Of a stretch of DNA of 64,000 bases, positions 35,573-45,000 are shown in pieces. Position 1 is the first letter of the stretch, and each line of letters opens with the position of its first letter. The notes beneath the pieces are model-generated. The model did no database searches and was not told the DNA's origin. It saw only the letters and a program-made list of their open reading frames with translations. Source of the DNA: Candidatus Accumulibacter proximus (GTDB taxonomy: Bacteria > Pseudomonadota > Gammaproteobacteria > Burkholderiales > Rhodocyclaceae); contig JADJMH010000009.1 of the NCBI GenBank assembly GCA_016709675.1, positions 240,465-304,464 on the forward strand, given 5' to 3'. The translations under genes were made by a program, and so were the position numbers.

Positions 35573-36571
35573 TTAGCGGCTGCGCCCCTCGCGCAGGGCT
35601 TCAGCCAGCTGGAAGACAGCCATCGCGTAAAAGCTCGAACGGTTGTAGCGGGTGATGACGTAGAAGTTGTCGAAGCCGAGCCAGTACTCGGTTGCAGCGC
35701 CCGGCGTGACCAGGTCGATCAGGGCCGCCATCTGCTCGCTGGCTGCCGGCGCCACGACGCCCAGACCGGCCAACTCCCCGACGGTCAGCGAGGGCTTGAT
35801 GCCGGCGGCGATCAAAGCGGCCGGATCGCCATTGACCTTTGCCGGTACGGCGACCGGCGCGCCTTTCTGCCAGCCATGTTGCTGCAGGAAACGGGCGACG
35901 CTGCCGATGGCGTCGGTGTTGCTGTGGCGCAGGTCGATGCGGTCGTCGCCGTCGAAGTCAACGGCAAAGCGGCGCTGGCTGCTGGGCATGAACTGCGGGA
36001 TGCCCATTGCGCCGGCGTAGGAACCCTTGATTTCGAGCGGGCTGACGCCGTTTTCGCGCGCCAGGAGCAGAAACTGCTCGAGTTCGTTGCGGAAGAACTC
36101 CGCCCGTGGCGGGTAATTGAAGGCCAGTGAGGCGAGCGCCTCGAGGACGCCAAAGCTGCCCATGTGCTGACCGTAGATGGTCTCGACCCCGATGATGGCG
36201 ACGATGACTTCGGGCGGGACACCGTAGATCGCTTCGGCGCGTTGCAGTGTCGCCGCATGCTGCTGCCAGAAGGACAGGCCGCCGGCGATGCGCTGACCAT
36301 TCACGAAGCGCTCGCGGTAGCGTTCCCAGGAGCGCTGCTTCTCCGGTACGGCTGGCGGACGGATGGCCCGCAGCACGGTGGCGTTTGGCCGGATAGCGGC
36401 GAATTGTCGCGTCAGGTGGGCAACGTCAAAGCCGTGCTGCTCGTGCATGCTGAGGATGAAGGCCCTGACTTCGGGCTCCTGGCTGAATCCGGCGCTTTGC
36501 TGGCTGTGCGCGGACAGCGGCAGGACGCTGCCGAGCAGGCTGAAGAGGAGGGTGACGCATTGTTTTTTCAA
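35573..36571 (-). CDS. mltB: Membrane-bound or periplasmic lytic murein transglycosylase B
   Basis: A 332-residue family-3 lytic transglycosylase that cleaves peptidoglycan to 1,6-anhydromuropeptides. Signal peptide (CVTLLFSLLGSVLPLSAHS, no lipobox), catalytic Glu in IIGVETIYGQHMGSFGVLEA (about residue 130), SYAGAMGIPQFMPSS and the DLRHSNTDAIGSVARF end segment. Start is the TTG at 36571, supported by AAAGGAGAGAAAAGG just before it and by a 4-nt overlap (TTGA) with the tgpA stop. So cell-wall cleavage is coupled to the moxR-DUF58-tgpA operon. Confidence 0.93.
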   Translation of the reverse strand: MKKQCVTLLFSLLGSVLPLSAHSQQSAGFSQEPEVRAFILSMHEQHGFDVAHLTRQFAAIRPNATVLRAIRPPAVPEKQRSWERYRERFVNGQRIAGGLSFWQQHAATLQRAEAIYGVPPEVIVAIIGVETIYGQHMGSFGVLEALASLAFNYPPRAEFFRNELEQFLLLARENGVSPLEIKGSYAGAMGIPQFMPSSQRRFAVDFDGDDRIDLRHSNTDAIGSVARFLQQHGWQKGAPVAVPAKVNGDPAALIAAGIKPSLTVGELAGLGVVAPAASEQMAALIDLVTPGAATEYWLGFDNFYVITRYNRSSFYAMAVFQLAEALREGRSR

Positions 36572-38496
36572 ACCTTTTCTCTCCTTTGCGGGGGTAGTCG
36601 CTGGACGCATTGCTGCAGCCGACGCAGTTGTTCGCCGTTGCTCTGGCCGTAGCGCAGCTCGGCATAGTGCTCGGCGGCTTCGCTGGTGAGCGCGGCCAGC
36701 TCGGGCTTTTCGCGGGCCACGCGTTGGGCAAAATCGAGCGGGCCTTCCCAGCCGGCACGCGTGACCCCGCGGCGTTCGAGTTGGGCACAGTATCTCTGCC
36801 AGGCGCGCTCGACCGGATCGTCGCGGCGACGCCGTGGCAGTGTCCACAGCGCAACGACCAGCAGCGCCAGCCCGCAGAGCACGGCCAGCGAGGCGGTCAT
36901 GCTCCGCCAGTCGGGGTCGGGCAGGCCGAGCCGCGACAGGACTTCGCGCTGGCGCTGCGGATTGTAACCGAGCACCCACTGGTTCCAGGTATTGTTTGCC
37001 GCCTCCCAGCGGTTGCGCAGGTCGCGCATCCAGTCGGCGTCGAGGCGGATGATGCCGGGCAGCGGCTCACCGGCCGGCAGCGCGGCGACGATGCCTTGCT
37101 CGATGCGTGACGGGGCGACTGCCGCCGTCGGGTCAACGCGCAGCCAGCCTTCGTCGGCGAGCCAGATCTCGGCCCAGGCGTGGGCATCGGACTGGCGCAC
37201 GGTGAGATAGCCATCGACCGGATTCACCTCGCCCCCCTGATAGCCGGCGACCACGCGCGCCGGCACGCCGGCCGCACGCATCAGGAAGACGAAGGCCGAC
37301 GCATAGTGCTCGCAGAAGCCACGCCGACTGTCGAAGAGGAATTCGTCAATGGCGTCGGCACCGAGCAGCGGCGGGCGCAGGGTGTAGTGGAAGTTTTCGT
37401 GGCGGAACACCGCCAGAGCCGCTTCGGCGATCATCGCCGGAGGCCGCGACTGCCACTCGCTGGCGAGGGCGCGCGCGCGCGGATTGCCTTGCGCCGGCAG
37501 GGTCAGCGCCTGTTGCAGGCTGGCCTCCGCTTCAATGCGGTTGGCGCGATAGTCAAGCACCGAGCTGAAGGAAAAACGGGAGCGGATGCGCAGCGGTTCG
37601 CGGGTCCGCGCTTCGAGAGTCGCGGTCAGCGAACTGTCGGGGGGCAGGCGGGTCGGCACGTCGAGGGCCAGCAGCCAGCGCTGGTTGTGTGCTTCGAGGA
37701 TGCTGCTGTAGTCATGCGCCGGGCCGCGCGCCTCGATCACTGGCGCTGGCCCTGGCACCGTGCCGCGCTGCCGGCTGCCACGCCAGGTGACTCCGTCGTA
37801 CTCGTCGAACACCGGGCCGCGCCAGTAGAGGTCGGCCTTCTCCGGGATCTCGCCGGCGAAGCGGCTGCGAAAGGCGATCGCGCCGGACAGGGTGAGGTTG
37901 CTGATCGACCCCGGCGACATCTGGCTGGGCAGGCCGCTGAGCCCGGCATGGGCATCCTGAGGCAATCCCCAGAGTGGGCCCGTGACACGCGGGAAGAGGA
38001 GATAGAGCAGCAGCATGAAAGGCAGCGCCTGCAGCAGCAGCAGACCGGCCTGCCGGGCAATGGCGATGACCGGCTGGGCGCCGCCATGCAGCCTGAGCAG
38101 GGCGCCGGTCAGCAGCGTGCACGCGGCCAGCAGCCAGAGGCCGGTGGGGATGCTCTGCGAGTAGAAATAGTGGGTCAGCAGGAGAAAGTAGCCGAGCATG
38201 ATGACCACCAGCGCGTCGCGCCGGCTGTGCATTTCGAGTGGCTTGAGGGCCATGAACAGGACCAGCATGGCGACGCCAGCGTCTTTCCCGAACAGGCTGC
38301 CGAACTGCCAGCCGATCGCCGCGACGGCAGCGATCACCAGCAGGGCGAGCGACCAGCGCGGCGGCAGCGGGCGACGCTGTTGCCACAGCCAGACTCGCCA
38401 GAGCATGGCGCTGGCGACCAGCAGCGACAGCCACAGCGGTAGGTGCCCGGCGTGCGGGCCGGCGGTCGCCAGGGCGACCGCCAGCAGCCACGGCAC
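36568..38496 (-). CDS. TgpA-type membrane transglutaminase-like protein (DUF3488 plus transglutaminase core)
   Basis: A protein of about 642 residues. The N-terminal DUF3488 region has six or so membrane helices (to about residue 200), followed by a periplasmic transglutaminase core with the Cys-His-Asp set in GFCEHYASAFVFLMRAAGVP, ARVVAGYQGG, SDAHAWAEIW and WLRVDPTAAV. A last membrane helix (SLAVLCGLALLVVALWTLP) and a DUF4129 tail follow. The start is uncertain: no ATG fits, and I chose GTG 38496 (VPWLLAVALATAGPHAG). The same frame runs upstream with residues (CLQALALYGEAE) that look like the lost C-terminus of the preceding DUF58 protein. Pseudomonas TgpA is essential, which suggests a cell-envelope function. 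Confidence 0.85.
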   Translation of the reverse strand: MPWLLAVALATAGPHAGHLPLWLSLLVASAMLWRVWLWQQRRPLPPRWSLALLVIAAVAAIGWQFGSLFGKDAGVAMLVLFMALKPLEMHSRRDALVVIMLGYFLLLTHYFYSQSIPTGLWLLAACTLLTGALLRLHGGAQPVIAIARQAGLLLLQALPFMLLLYLLFPRVTGPLWGLPQDAHAGLSGLPSQMSPGSISNLTLSGAIAFRSRFAGEIPEKADLYWRGPVFDEYDGVTWRGSRQRGTVPGPAPVIEARGPAHDYSSILEAHNQRWLLALDVPTRLPPDSSLTATLEARTREPLRIRSRFSFSSVLDYRANRIEAEASLQQALTLPAQGNPRARALASEWQSRPPAMIAEAALAVFRHENFHYTLRPPLLGADAIDEFLFDSRRGFCEHYASAFVFLMRAAGVPARVVAGYQGGEVNPVDGYLTVRQSDAHAWAEIWLADEGWLRVDPTAAVAPSRIEQGIVAALPAGEPLPGIIRLDADWMRDLRNRWEAANNTWNQWVLGYNPQRQREVLSRLGLPDPDWRSMTASLAVLCGLALLVVALWTLPRRRRDDPVERAWQRYCAQLERRGVTRAGWEGPLDFAQRVAREKPELAALTSEAAEHYAELRYGQSNGEQLRRLQQCVQRLPPQRREKV

Positions 38497-38522
38497 GGCG
38501 CCGTGTTCGAGCGCGCGGCGGC

Positions 38523-39494
38523 CTAGCGCCCAGCCGCGCTCCGCTTCACCGTACAACGCCAGCGCCTGCAGGCAGCTGCGCGATGCGCCTGGCCCTGCGC
38601 CGGCGCGATCTCCTGGCGCGGCAGTCGCAGCCCGTAGCACGCCTGTTGTTCGTCGGCAGCCATGATCCAGCCGGCGAGTATCGACAGGCGATCCTCGTCG
38701 CCACGCTCGGCCGGGGTCAGCGACCAGTCGAGCCAGAGTTCATCCATGGCCCCGCCGGCGAACTGCTTGACCAGCAGCGCCTGCTCATCGGAGCGGCGGG
38801 CCACGGCTTTCCACGCAACGTGCCGTGTCGGATCGCTGACCTGGCGCGGTCGCAGGCCGGCGAAGTCTTCCTGTCCGCTGTCACCCTGGCGGTGGTCGGC
38901 ATGCGCTCCCGGCGACGGTGCCGGCAGGGGCGTGCGCAGCGGTTTGGGATAGACGATGCAGGAAAAGGGCGGGTAGGGGTAGCTCCAGGCGCGGAAGAGG
39001 CCGAGCGGAAAGCGTGTTGCGAGCGTGACGCGACCCGGGTCAAGGCGGCCGCGCTGGTGCGTGACGAACGGCACGGCGATCGTCGCGCGGCCCTGCGGCG
39101 ATAGGTCTGCGGTGACCACCGGCTGGTGCTTGAAGGAGAACTCGAGGGCATGGCGTGGCTGGTTGCGGGGGCTTTCGAGCGCCAGCGGGAAGCGCGCCAG
39201 GTCGCCGGCAAAAGCGGCTTCAGCGCGTCCCGGCGTCAAGCGCAGGCCGAACAGATTGTGAAAGGTACGCACCATGCTGACCAGGCCGAGCCCGGCGAGC
39301 AGAAAGGTCAGGGCATGGCCGAGGCTGAGGTTGTAGTTGATGGCGCCGATCAGCATCACCGCCAGGACAACGGCGAAGAGAACGCCAGCGGACGTCGGCA
39401 CGATGAAGATGCGGCGTTGCGTGAGCACGATCGGCACCTGCTCGTCATGCGCGAGCCGGAACAACCAGCGCTGGAATCTTTCGCGTCGGCGCAT
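38523..39494 (-). CDS. DUF58 domain protein of the MoxR operon, C-terminus possibly shifted
   Basis: A 323-residue membrane-anchored protein with two N-terminal hydrophobic segments (about 28-80) and a DUF58 domain, marked by LRPRQVSDPTRHVAWKAVAR near residues 215-235. The last 15 residues (AAACRRWRCTVKRSAAGR region) are atypical, whereas the +1 frame at the same place reads CLQALALYGEA, the expected ending of this family. A one-base indel near 38585 is therefore likely. Start overlaps the moxR stop (TGATG). Confidence 0.85.
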   Translation of the reverse strand: MRRRERFQRWLFRLAHDEQVPIVLTQRRIFIVPTSAGVLFAVVLAVMLIGAINYNLSLGHALTFLLAGLGLVSMVRTFHNLFGLRLTPGRAEAAFAGDLARFPLALESPRNQPRHALEFSFKHQPVVTADLSPQGRATIAVPFVTHQRGRLDPGRVTLATRFPLGLFRAWSYPYPPFSCIVYPKPLRTPLPAPSPGAHADHRQGDSGQEDFAGLRPRQVSDPTRHVAWKAVARRSDEQALLVKQFAGGAMDELWLDWSLTPAERGDEDRLSILAGWIMAADEQQACYGLRLPRQEIAPAQGQAHRAAACRRWRCTVKRSAAGR

Positions 39495-40420
39495 CAGGCC
39501 AGCGGCACGGAGCGAATGAGACAGGCGATATCCTCGGCGTCGGCATGGCTGCCGCTGACCCGTCGGAGGCGGTGGCGGGCGACAGCCGGCAGCACGGCCT
39601 GCACGTCTTCCGGCAGGACCATGGCGCGGCCGCCGGTGAATGCCCAGGCGCGGGCGGCCGCGAGCAGCGACAAGGCCGCTCGCGGACTCAGGCCATGCAC
39701 GAAACGCGTGTCTTTGCGCGTCGCTTCGATCAGCAGTTGCAGGTAGTCGAGCAAGGCAGGCGAGACGTGCACCGCCGCTACCTGGCGTTGCAGCGGGGCA
39801 AACTCGCCGGCGCCAAGGCGGGCGGCAAGCGCCGGCAATTGCTCCCGGCGACCACCGCTTTCGAGCAGTGAGCGTTCGGCGTCGTGGTCGGGGTAACCCA
39901 GGTCGATGCGCAGCAGGAAGCGGTCCAGTTGCGATTCGGGCAAGGGGAAGGTGCCGATCTGGCTGGACGGGTTCTGGGTGGCAATGACGAAGAACGGTTC
40001 CGGCAGTGGCCGGGTTTCGCCTTCAGTGGTCACCTGGCCCTCCTCCATGGCTTCGAGCAGGGCGCTCTGCGTCTTCGGGGTGGCCCGGTTGATCTCGTCG
40101 GCGAGCAGCACCTGCGAAAATACCGGTCCGGGCAGAAACCTGAAACTGCTCTGTTCGCGGTCAAAGATCGAGACGCCGAGGATGTCCGCCGGCAGCATGT
40201 CGCTGGTGAACTGGACGCGCGAGAACTGGAATCCGAGCAGGCGAGCCAGGGTGTGCGCCAGAGTCGTCTTGCCAACGCCGGGCAGATCCTCAATCAGCAA
40301 GTGGCCTTTTGCCAGCAGACAGCACAGGGCGAGTCGCGTTTGCGTGCTCTTGCCGAGGATCACGGCATTGGCGGCGGCGAGGATTTCGCTGACTGGGGAT
40401 GGTCGGGTCGTGGGCTGCAT
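39494..40420 (-). CDS. MoxR-family AAA+ ATPase
   Basis: A 308-residue MoxR ATPase. Walker A LPGVGKTTLAHTLARLLG (about 42-60), VQFTSDMLPADILG, Walker B VLLADEINRATPKTQSALLE, sensor 1 FVIATQNPSSQIGTFPLPES (Asn present) and sensor 2 GLSPRAALSLLAAARAWA are in order. MoxR proteins act as chaperones for von Willebrand or DUF58 partner proteins. Its gene leads the moxR-DUF58-tgpA-mltB operon, all four genes overlapping or touching. Start at ATG 40420 (MQPTTRPSPVSE). Confidence 0.93.
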   Translation of the reverse strand: MQPTTRPSPVSEILAAANAVILGKSTQTRLALCCLLAKGHLLIEDLPGVGKTTLAHTLARLLGFQFSRVQFTSDMLPADILGVSIFDREQSSFRFLPGPVFSQVLLADEINRATPKTQSALLEAMEEGQVTTEGETRPLPEPFFVIATQNPSSQIGTFPLPESQLDRFLLRIDLGYPDHDAERSLLESGGRREQLPALAARLGAGEFAPLQRQVAAVHVSPALLDYLQLLIEATRKDTRFVHGLSPRAALSLLAAARAWAFTGGRAMVLPEDVQAVLPAVARHRLRRVSGSHADAEDIACLIRSVPLA

Positions 40421-40530
40421 GGCTTGTCGTGGTGGCGCAATTGGGATGATAATAAACCAATAGCCAATAACTCGATTTATCGGAGATCGTCGCGTCCATC
40501 GCGGCGCCCATCTGCGGCAGAAAGGCCACA

Positions 40531-41455
40531 GTGACCAGCACTGCATTCATCACCCACCGCGACTGCCAACTGCACGACATGGGTTCCTACCATCCGGAAT
40601 CTCCTGAGCGCCTGACCGCGATCAGCGATCACCTGATTGCGCAAGGGCTGGATTCGTACTTTTCCTATCACGACGCCGCAGGCAAGCTTTCAGCAGCTCA
40701 AGCGCGTGCATGCTGCGGCGCATCTCGAGCGCCTGAAGCGCGCCTCGCCCGAGTTGGGCATCGTTCATCTTGATCCCGACACGGCCATGAACCGGCATAC
40801 CTGGCAAGCTGCGCTGCGTGCCGCAGGGGCGGGCGTACTGGCGGTCGATCTGGTGATGGCCGGCGAGGTCGAGAACGCGTTCTGTGCCGTCCGCCCGCCG
40901 GGTCATCACGCCGAGCGCTCGTCGGCGATGGGTTTCTGCTTCTTCAACAACATCGCGGTGGCTGCGGCGCATGCGCTGGTGGCACACCGGTTGTCGCGAG
41001 TGGCGGTGGTCGATTTTGACGTCCACCACGGGAACGGTACCGAGGACTGCTTCAAGGGCGACTCACGGGTGTTGATGGTCAGCACTTTCCAACATCCGTT
41101 CTACCCCTATAGCGGTACCGAGCACCCGGCGGCCAACATGCTCAATGTGCCCCTTGGCAGGGGCGCCGACGGTGAGGAATTCCGTCGCGTGGTGAGTGAT
41201 CTCTGGCTGCCTCGTCTGCGCGAGTTCAAGCCGGAGATGCTGTTCATCTCGGCCGGTTTCGATGCCCACTATGAGGACGAGATGGGTGGTCTGCGGCTCC
41301 TCGAGAAAGACTACGCCTGGGTGACCGAGCAAATGAAACAGATCGCCGACGAGTTCGCGCACGGGCGAGTCGTGTCGATGCTCGAAGGGGGTTACTCGCT
41401 GTCGGCGCTGGCGCGTAGCGTGGCTGCCCATCTCCGGGTGTTGGCCGAGCTCTGA
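40531..41455 (+). pseudogene. Histone-deacetylase-family (AcuC/AphA-like) deacylase gene with one frameshift
   Basis: The first 48 codons (CQLHDMGSYHPESPERLTAI) and the remainder (FQQLKRVHAAAHLERL... to 41455) are in different frames. A missing base near 40675 would join them as YHDAPQASFQQLKRVH. Apart from this, all catalytic motifs are intact: RPPGHHAE, FCFFNNIAVAA, VVDFDVHHGNGTED (zinc ligands), ISAGFDAHYED and LEGGYSLSALA. The family deacetylates acetyl-lysine or acetyl-polyamines. Because only one base is off, a sequencing error is as likely as a real pseudogene. A hairpin terminator follows. Confidence 0.88.
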
Positions 41456-41470
41456 TCCACGCCGCTGCCA

Positions 41471-41502
41471 GCCGCCAGGGTTCTCCTGGCGGCGACGTTT
41501 TT
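41471..41502 (+). terminator. Rho-independent terminator after the deacylase gene
   Basis: GCCGCCAGG (41471-41479) pairs exactly with CCTGGCGGC (41485-41493) around a 5-base loop, followed by GACGTTTTT. It isolates the deacylase gene from dapA. Confidence 0.75.
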
Positions 41503-41596
41503 CATCCCCAGTGCGCCTGCTTTCGGTTAGAATTCAGCGTTCTGATTTCTCCGGCGAAACCCTCCCGGCGAAGCTGTCGGGCGCCCACCCAAGACC

Positions 41597-42475
41597 ATGA
41601 TTACTGGATCGATCGTAGCGATTGTCACCCCCATGCACGCGGATGGAAGCCTTGACTTGCCCGGCCTGCGCCGGCTGGTCGATTTCCATGTGCAGGAGGG
41701 GACCGACGCGATCGTCATCGTCGGTACGACCGGCGAGTCGCCGACCGTCAACCTGGAAGAACATTGCGAGCTGATCCGTCTTGCCGTTGATCAGGCAGCC
41801 GGCCGGATCCCGGTGATTGCCGGCACCGGCGCCAATTCGACCGCGGAAGCGATCGCCCTGGCCGGGTTCGCCAGGCAAGCCGGTGCCGACGCGGCACTGT
41901 CCGTCGTGCCGTACTACAACAAGCCGGCACAGGAAGGTCTCTACCGTCATTTCCGGGCGATTGCGGAAGCGGTCGATATTCCCGTGATCCTGTACAACGT
42001 GCCAGGTCGCACGGTGGCCGATCTGAGCAATGAGACAGCGCTGCGTCTGGCGGAAATCCCCAACATTGTCGGTATCAAGGATGCCACCGGCAGCATGGAT
42101 CGCGGCATTGAACTGATCGCACGTGCGCCCGCGGGTTTCGCTGTCTATAGCGGTGACGATGCCAGCGCCTGTGCTCTGATCCTGATGGGTGCGCGCGGCG
42201 ATATTTCGGTGGTGGCCAATGTCGCACCGCGCCTGATGCACGACATGTGTGCCGCAGCGCTGGCGGGCGACGCGGTCAGGGCGCGTCAGTTCAATGCTCG
42301 TTTGCTCGGCTTGCATCGCCAGTTGTTCTGTGAGGCAAACCCGATCCCCGTCAAGTGGGCTTGCAGGGAGCTCGGCCTCATCGATGGTGGGCTGCGGCTA
42401 CCGCTGACTCCCCTGTCGCCCGACTATCACGCGCGGGTTCGGGCGGCCATGTGTCAGGCCGGCGTACTCGTCTAG
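41597..42475 (+). CDS. dapA: 4-hydroxy-tetrahydrodipicolinate synthase
   Basis: A 292-residue class I aldolase that condenses pyruvate with aspartate semialdehyde, the committed step of lysine and diaminopimelate synthesis. GTTGESPTVNLEEH (pyruvate contact), ILYNVPGRTVADLS (catalytic Tyr) and the Schiff-base Lys in VGIKDATGSMDRG (about residue 160) are present. Located directly upstream of bamC, the conserved dapA-bamC pairing of proteobacteria. Confidence 0.97.
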   Translation: MITGSIVAIVTPMHADGSLDLPGLRRLVDFHVQEGTDAIVIVGTTGESPTVNLEEHCELIRLAVDQAAGRIPVIAGTGANSTAEAIALAGFARQAGADAALSVVPYYNKPAQEGLYRHFRAIAEAVDIPVILYNVPGRTVADLSNETALRLAEIPNIVGIKDATGSMDRGIELIARAPAGFAVYSGDDASACALILMGARGDISVVANVAPRLMHDMCAAALAGDAVRARQFNARLLGLHRQLFCEANPIPVKWACRELGLIDGGLRLPLTPLSPDYHARVRAAMCQAGVLV

Positions 42476-42490
42476 AATCAGGGTTGTCCA

Positions 42491-43633
42491 ATGAGTCCTG
42501 TCGTTTCGCGCTGCCGCGTTGCCGTCTTGCTTCTGCTGCTTGCCGGCTGCACGGGTTCTCTGCTCGAACCCAAGAGAATCGAGTACAAGTCGGCGTCCGG
42601 CAGCAGTGTGCCACCGCTGGAAGTGCCCCCTGACCTGACGTCGCCCAGCCGCGATGACCGTTACGCGGTTCCGGATACCGCCGGCAAGGGAACGGCGACT
42701 TTTTCGGCGTACGCGGCCGAGCGTTCACCGCAGGCAAGGGCTCAGCAGAAGAGTGAAGTCCTGCCGGAGGTGGATCAGGCCCGCATCGAGCGCTCGGGAA
42801 CTCAACGCTGGCTGGTCGCCACCGGCTCACCTGACAAGCTTTGGGGAACGGTCAAGGACTTCTGGCAGGAGACCGGCTTTCTGATCAAGCTGGAGTTGCC
42901 CGATGCCGGGGTAATGGAAACCGACTGGGCGGAGAACCGCGCCAAGATCCCGCAGGATTTCATCCGGAACGTGCTTGGCAAGGTCATCGATTCCGTCTAT
43001 TCGACCGCCGAACGGGACAAGTTCCGCACTCGTCTGGAGCCGGGGAGCACGCCGGGGACCACCGATATCTTCATCAGTCATCGCGGTATGTACGAGATTT
43101 TCGTCTCCGAAGGCAAGGATCAGACCAAGTGGCAGCCACGCCCGGCCGATCCGGAACTGGAGGCGGAGATGCTGCGGCGCCTGATGATTCGCCTGGGCAG
43201 CGAGGAAAAGCGCGCCACCGCTGCCATCAAGGCGGCGCAGGAGAAGCCGCTCGAGCGGGCCAGGCTGTCACGGGGCGCTGACGGTGCCGGGACGCTGGAG
43301 GTCGAGGAAACCTTCGATCGCGCCTGGCGTCGGGTCGGCCTGGCGCTGGACCGCGTCGGCTTCACCGTCGAAGACCGGGATCGTTCGCGGGGCCTGTACT
43401 TCGTTCGCTATGTCGATCCGGAAACCGACAACGAGAAGAAGGAGGATGGCTTTCTGTCGAAGCTGAACCCCTTCAAGGGAAGCTCTGCCGGCAAGACACA
43501 GACCCAGTACCGCATTTTCGTCCGCGAGACGGGTGGCAAGTCGACGGTCCAGGTGCTGACGTTGGAGGGGGGGGTTGACCAATCCGAGACGTCGAAGAGG
43601 ATCCTCAGCCTGCTCTACGATCAGTTGAAGTGA
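42491..43633 (+). CDS. bamC: Outer membrane assembly lipoprotein BamC
   Basis: A 380-residue lipoprotein of the BAM complex. Signal peptide with lipobox LLAGC (Cys about residue 19), an unstructured BamD-binding N-terminal stretch (PPLEVPPDLTSPSRDDRYAV) and two helix-grip domains (about 95-215 and 255-375). Fifteen bases separate it from dapA and it overlaps the MBL gene by 4 nt (GTGA), so the three are one transcription unit. Confidence 0.94.
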   Translation: MSPVVSRCRVAVLLLLLAGCTGSLLEPKRIEYKSASGSSVPPLEVPPDLTSPSRDDRYAVPDTAGKGTATFSAYAAERSPQARAQQKSEVLPEVDQARIERSGTQRWLVATGSPDKLWGTVKDFWQETGFLIKLELPDAGVMETDWAENRAKIPQDFIRNVLGKVIDSVYSTAERDKFRTRLEPGSTPGTTDIFISHRGMYEIFVSEGKDQTKWQPRPADPELEAEMLRRLMIRLGSEEKRATAAIKAAQEKPLERARLSRGADGAGTLEVEETFDRAWRRVGLALDRVGFTVEDRDRSRGLYFVRYVDPETDNEKKEDGFLSKLNPFKGSSAGKTQTQYRIFVRETGGKSTVQVLTLEGGVDQSETSKRILSLLYDQLK

Positions 43634-44400
43634 TCCGCTTCGCCTCGTTGGGCAGTGGCAGTCAGGGCAACGCGCTGATTGTCGATGCCGGCGGGACCAG
43701 GGTGTTGCTGGATTGTGGCTTCTCGAGCCGCGAGGCAACGGCGAGGCTGGCCAGACTCGGCGTCGTTCCCAGTCAGTTGGCAGCGATCGTGGTGACGCAC
43801 GAGCATGGCGATCACGTTGGCGGTGTTTTTGCCTTTGCCCGCCGTCACCGGCTGACGGTCTACCTCACGCACGGCACGCATGCCGTTGCCACACGAGCGG
43901 GCACTCCCTTGCCCGAGTGCCGTCTGATCGATGGACACACGCCGTTCGCGATTGGCAGCCTTCTGGTGCAGCCATTTCCGGTGCCTCACGATGCCCGCGA
44001 ACCGGTGCAGTATGCGTTCAGCGACGGTGTGCGCCGGCTTGGCGTGCTCACCGATAGCGGCTCAATCACGCCGCACATCGTGGAAATCCTGCGCGCCTGC
44101 GATGGCTTGGTCCTGGAATGCAACCACGACCACGCGCTGCTTGTGGCGTCGCGCTATCCAGCATCACTCAAGCGACGGATCGGCGGAGGCTTTGGTCATC
44201 TGGAGAACGAGCAGGCGGCGGCATTGTTGCGACGGATCGACACCCGTCGGCTGCAGCACGTCCTTGCCGCACATCTCAGTCAGGAGAACAACCGGCCAGA
44301 ACTGGCGACCACGGCTCTCGCACTGGCATTGGGCTGCAGCGAGGACTGGATCGGGATTGCCGATCAGGAAAGCGGGTTCGACTGGCGGCAGTTGAGTTGA
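43630..44400 (+). CDS. MBL-fold metallo-hydrolase, YycJ/WalJ-like
   Basis: A 256-residue metallo-beta-lactamase-fold protein. Start is GTG 43630 overlapping the bamC stop. The double-metal motif THEHGDHVGG (HxHxDH, about residues 56-65), VPHDAREPV, LTDSGSITPHIVE and HLSQENNRPELA give a full set of metal ligands. Similar to YycJ/WalJ proteins, which are exonuclease-like and linked to cell-wall or DNA repair control in Gram-positives. Actual substrate unknown. Confidence 0.88.
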   Translation: MIRFASLGSGSQGNALIVDAGGTRVLLDCGFSSREATARLARLGVVPSQLAAIVVTHEHGDHVGGVFAFARRHRLTVYLTHGTHAVATRAGTPLPECRLIDGHTPFAIGSLLVQPFPVPHDAREPVQYAFSDGVRRLGVLTDSGSITPHIVEILRACDGLVLECNHDHALLVASRYPASLKRRIGGGFGHLENEQAAALLRRIDTRRLQHVLAAHLSQENNRPELATTALALALGCSEDWIGIADQESGFDWRQLS

Positions 44401-44415
44401 TCCTTCCCGCCCATA

Positions 44416-44443
44416 AAAGAAGCCGGCTTGCGCCGGCTTCTTT
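44416..44443. terminator. Bidirectional terminator between the MBL gene and the small lipoprotein gene
   Basis: GAAGCCGGC (44419-44427) pairs with GCCGGCTTC (44432-44440) around a 4-base loop, flanked by AAA and TTT, so it can stop transcription from both sides of this convergent pair. Confidence 0.85.
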
Positions 44444-44461
44444 GTGATTCCTGGACGAAGA

Positions 44462-44797
44462 TTACTTCTTCATTGCGTCCTTGGCGGCGTCAGCAGCGGT
44501 ACTGGCAGCTTTCGCGGCATCGGTAGCGGCGCCGGCAGCTTCCTTGGCCTTGTCAGCTGCAGCAGCAGCGGCTTCTGCCGGCTTGGCGGCATCCTTGGCG
44601 GCATCGGCAGCCGTGCCAGCGGCCTTCTCGGACGCCTTGGCGGCATCGGCGGCGGCTGCAGCAGCGGCAGGAGCAGCAGCCGGCGCGGCAGCAGCCGGAG
44701 CAGCAGCCGGAGCAGCGGCCGGCTTGGCTTCTTCCTTCTTGCCACAGGCGGTCACAGCAAGAGCGATCAGCGCAGCAACGAGGAGGGAGTTCTTCAT
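44462..44797 (-). CDS. Small alanine-rich lipoprotein
   Basis: A 111-residue protein with a lipoprotein signal (MKNSLLVAALIALAVTACGK, lipobox VTAC). After it come an Ala/Pro stretch (about 25-45) and then alternating DAAKAA-type repeats to the end, giving a long amphipathic helix of the Lpp-like kind. Start at ATG 44797 with AGGAA upstream. It could be a murein- or envelope-associated spacer lipoprotein; no specific function known. The low-complexity sequence is partly repetitive at DNA level. Confidence 0.8.
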   Translation of the reverse strand: MKNSLLVAALIALAVTACGKKEEAKPAAAPAAAPAAAAPAAAPAAAAAAADAAKASEKAAGTAADAAKDAAKPAEAAAAAADKAKEAAGAATDAAKAASTAADAAKDAMKK

Positions 44798-45000
44798 GAT
44801 GGGGTTCCTTATCGACAATAAAAATGAATACAACGAGCCAATAGCTGAATGGTTGACCGGCTAGTGCGTCGATCAGCCAATTATTCTACCACTGATCCGC
44901 CAGAAATAAGCCGATGATCCGGAGAACGTCCCGATCACGGACTGATCCTGGCGTTGACTCGATGCTCGCCGCTTGCCCCCACCGATGCCGCGGCGGTCGT

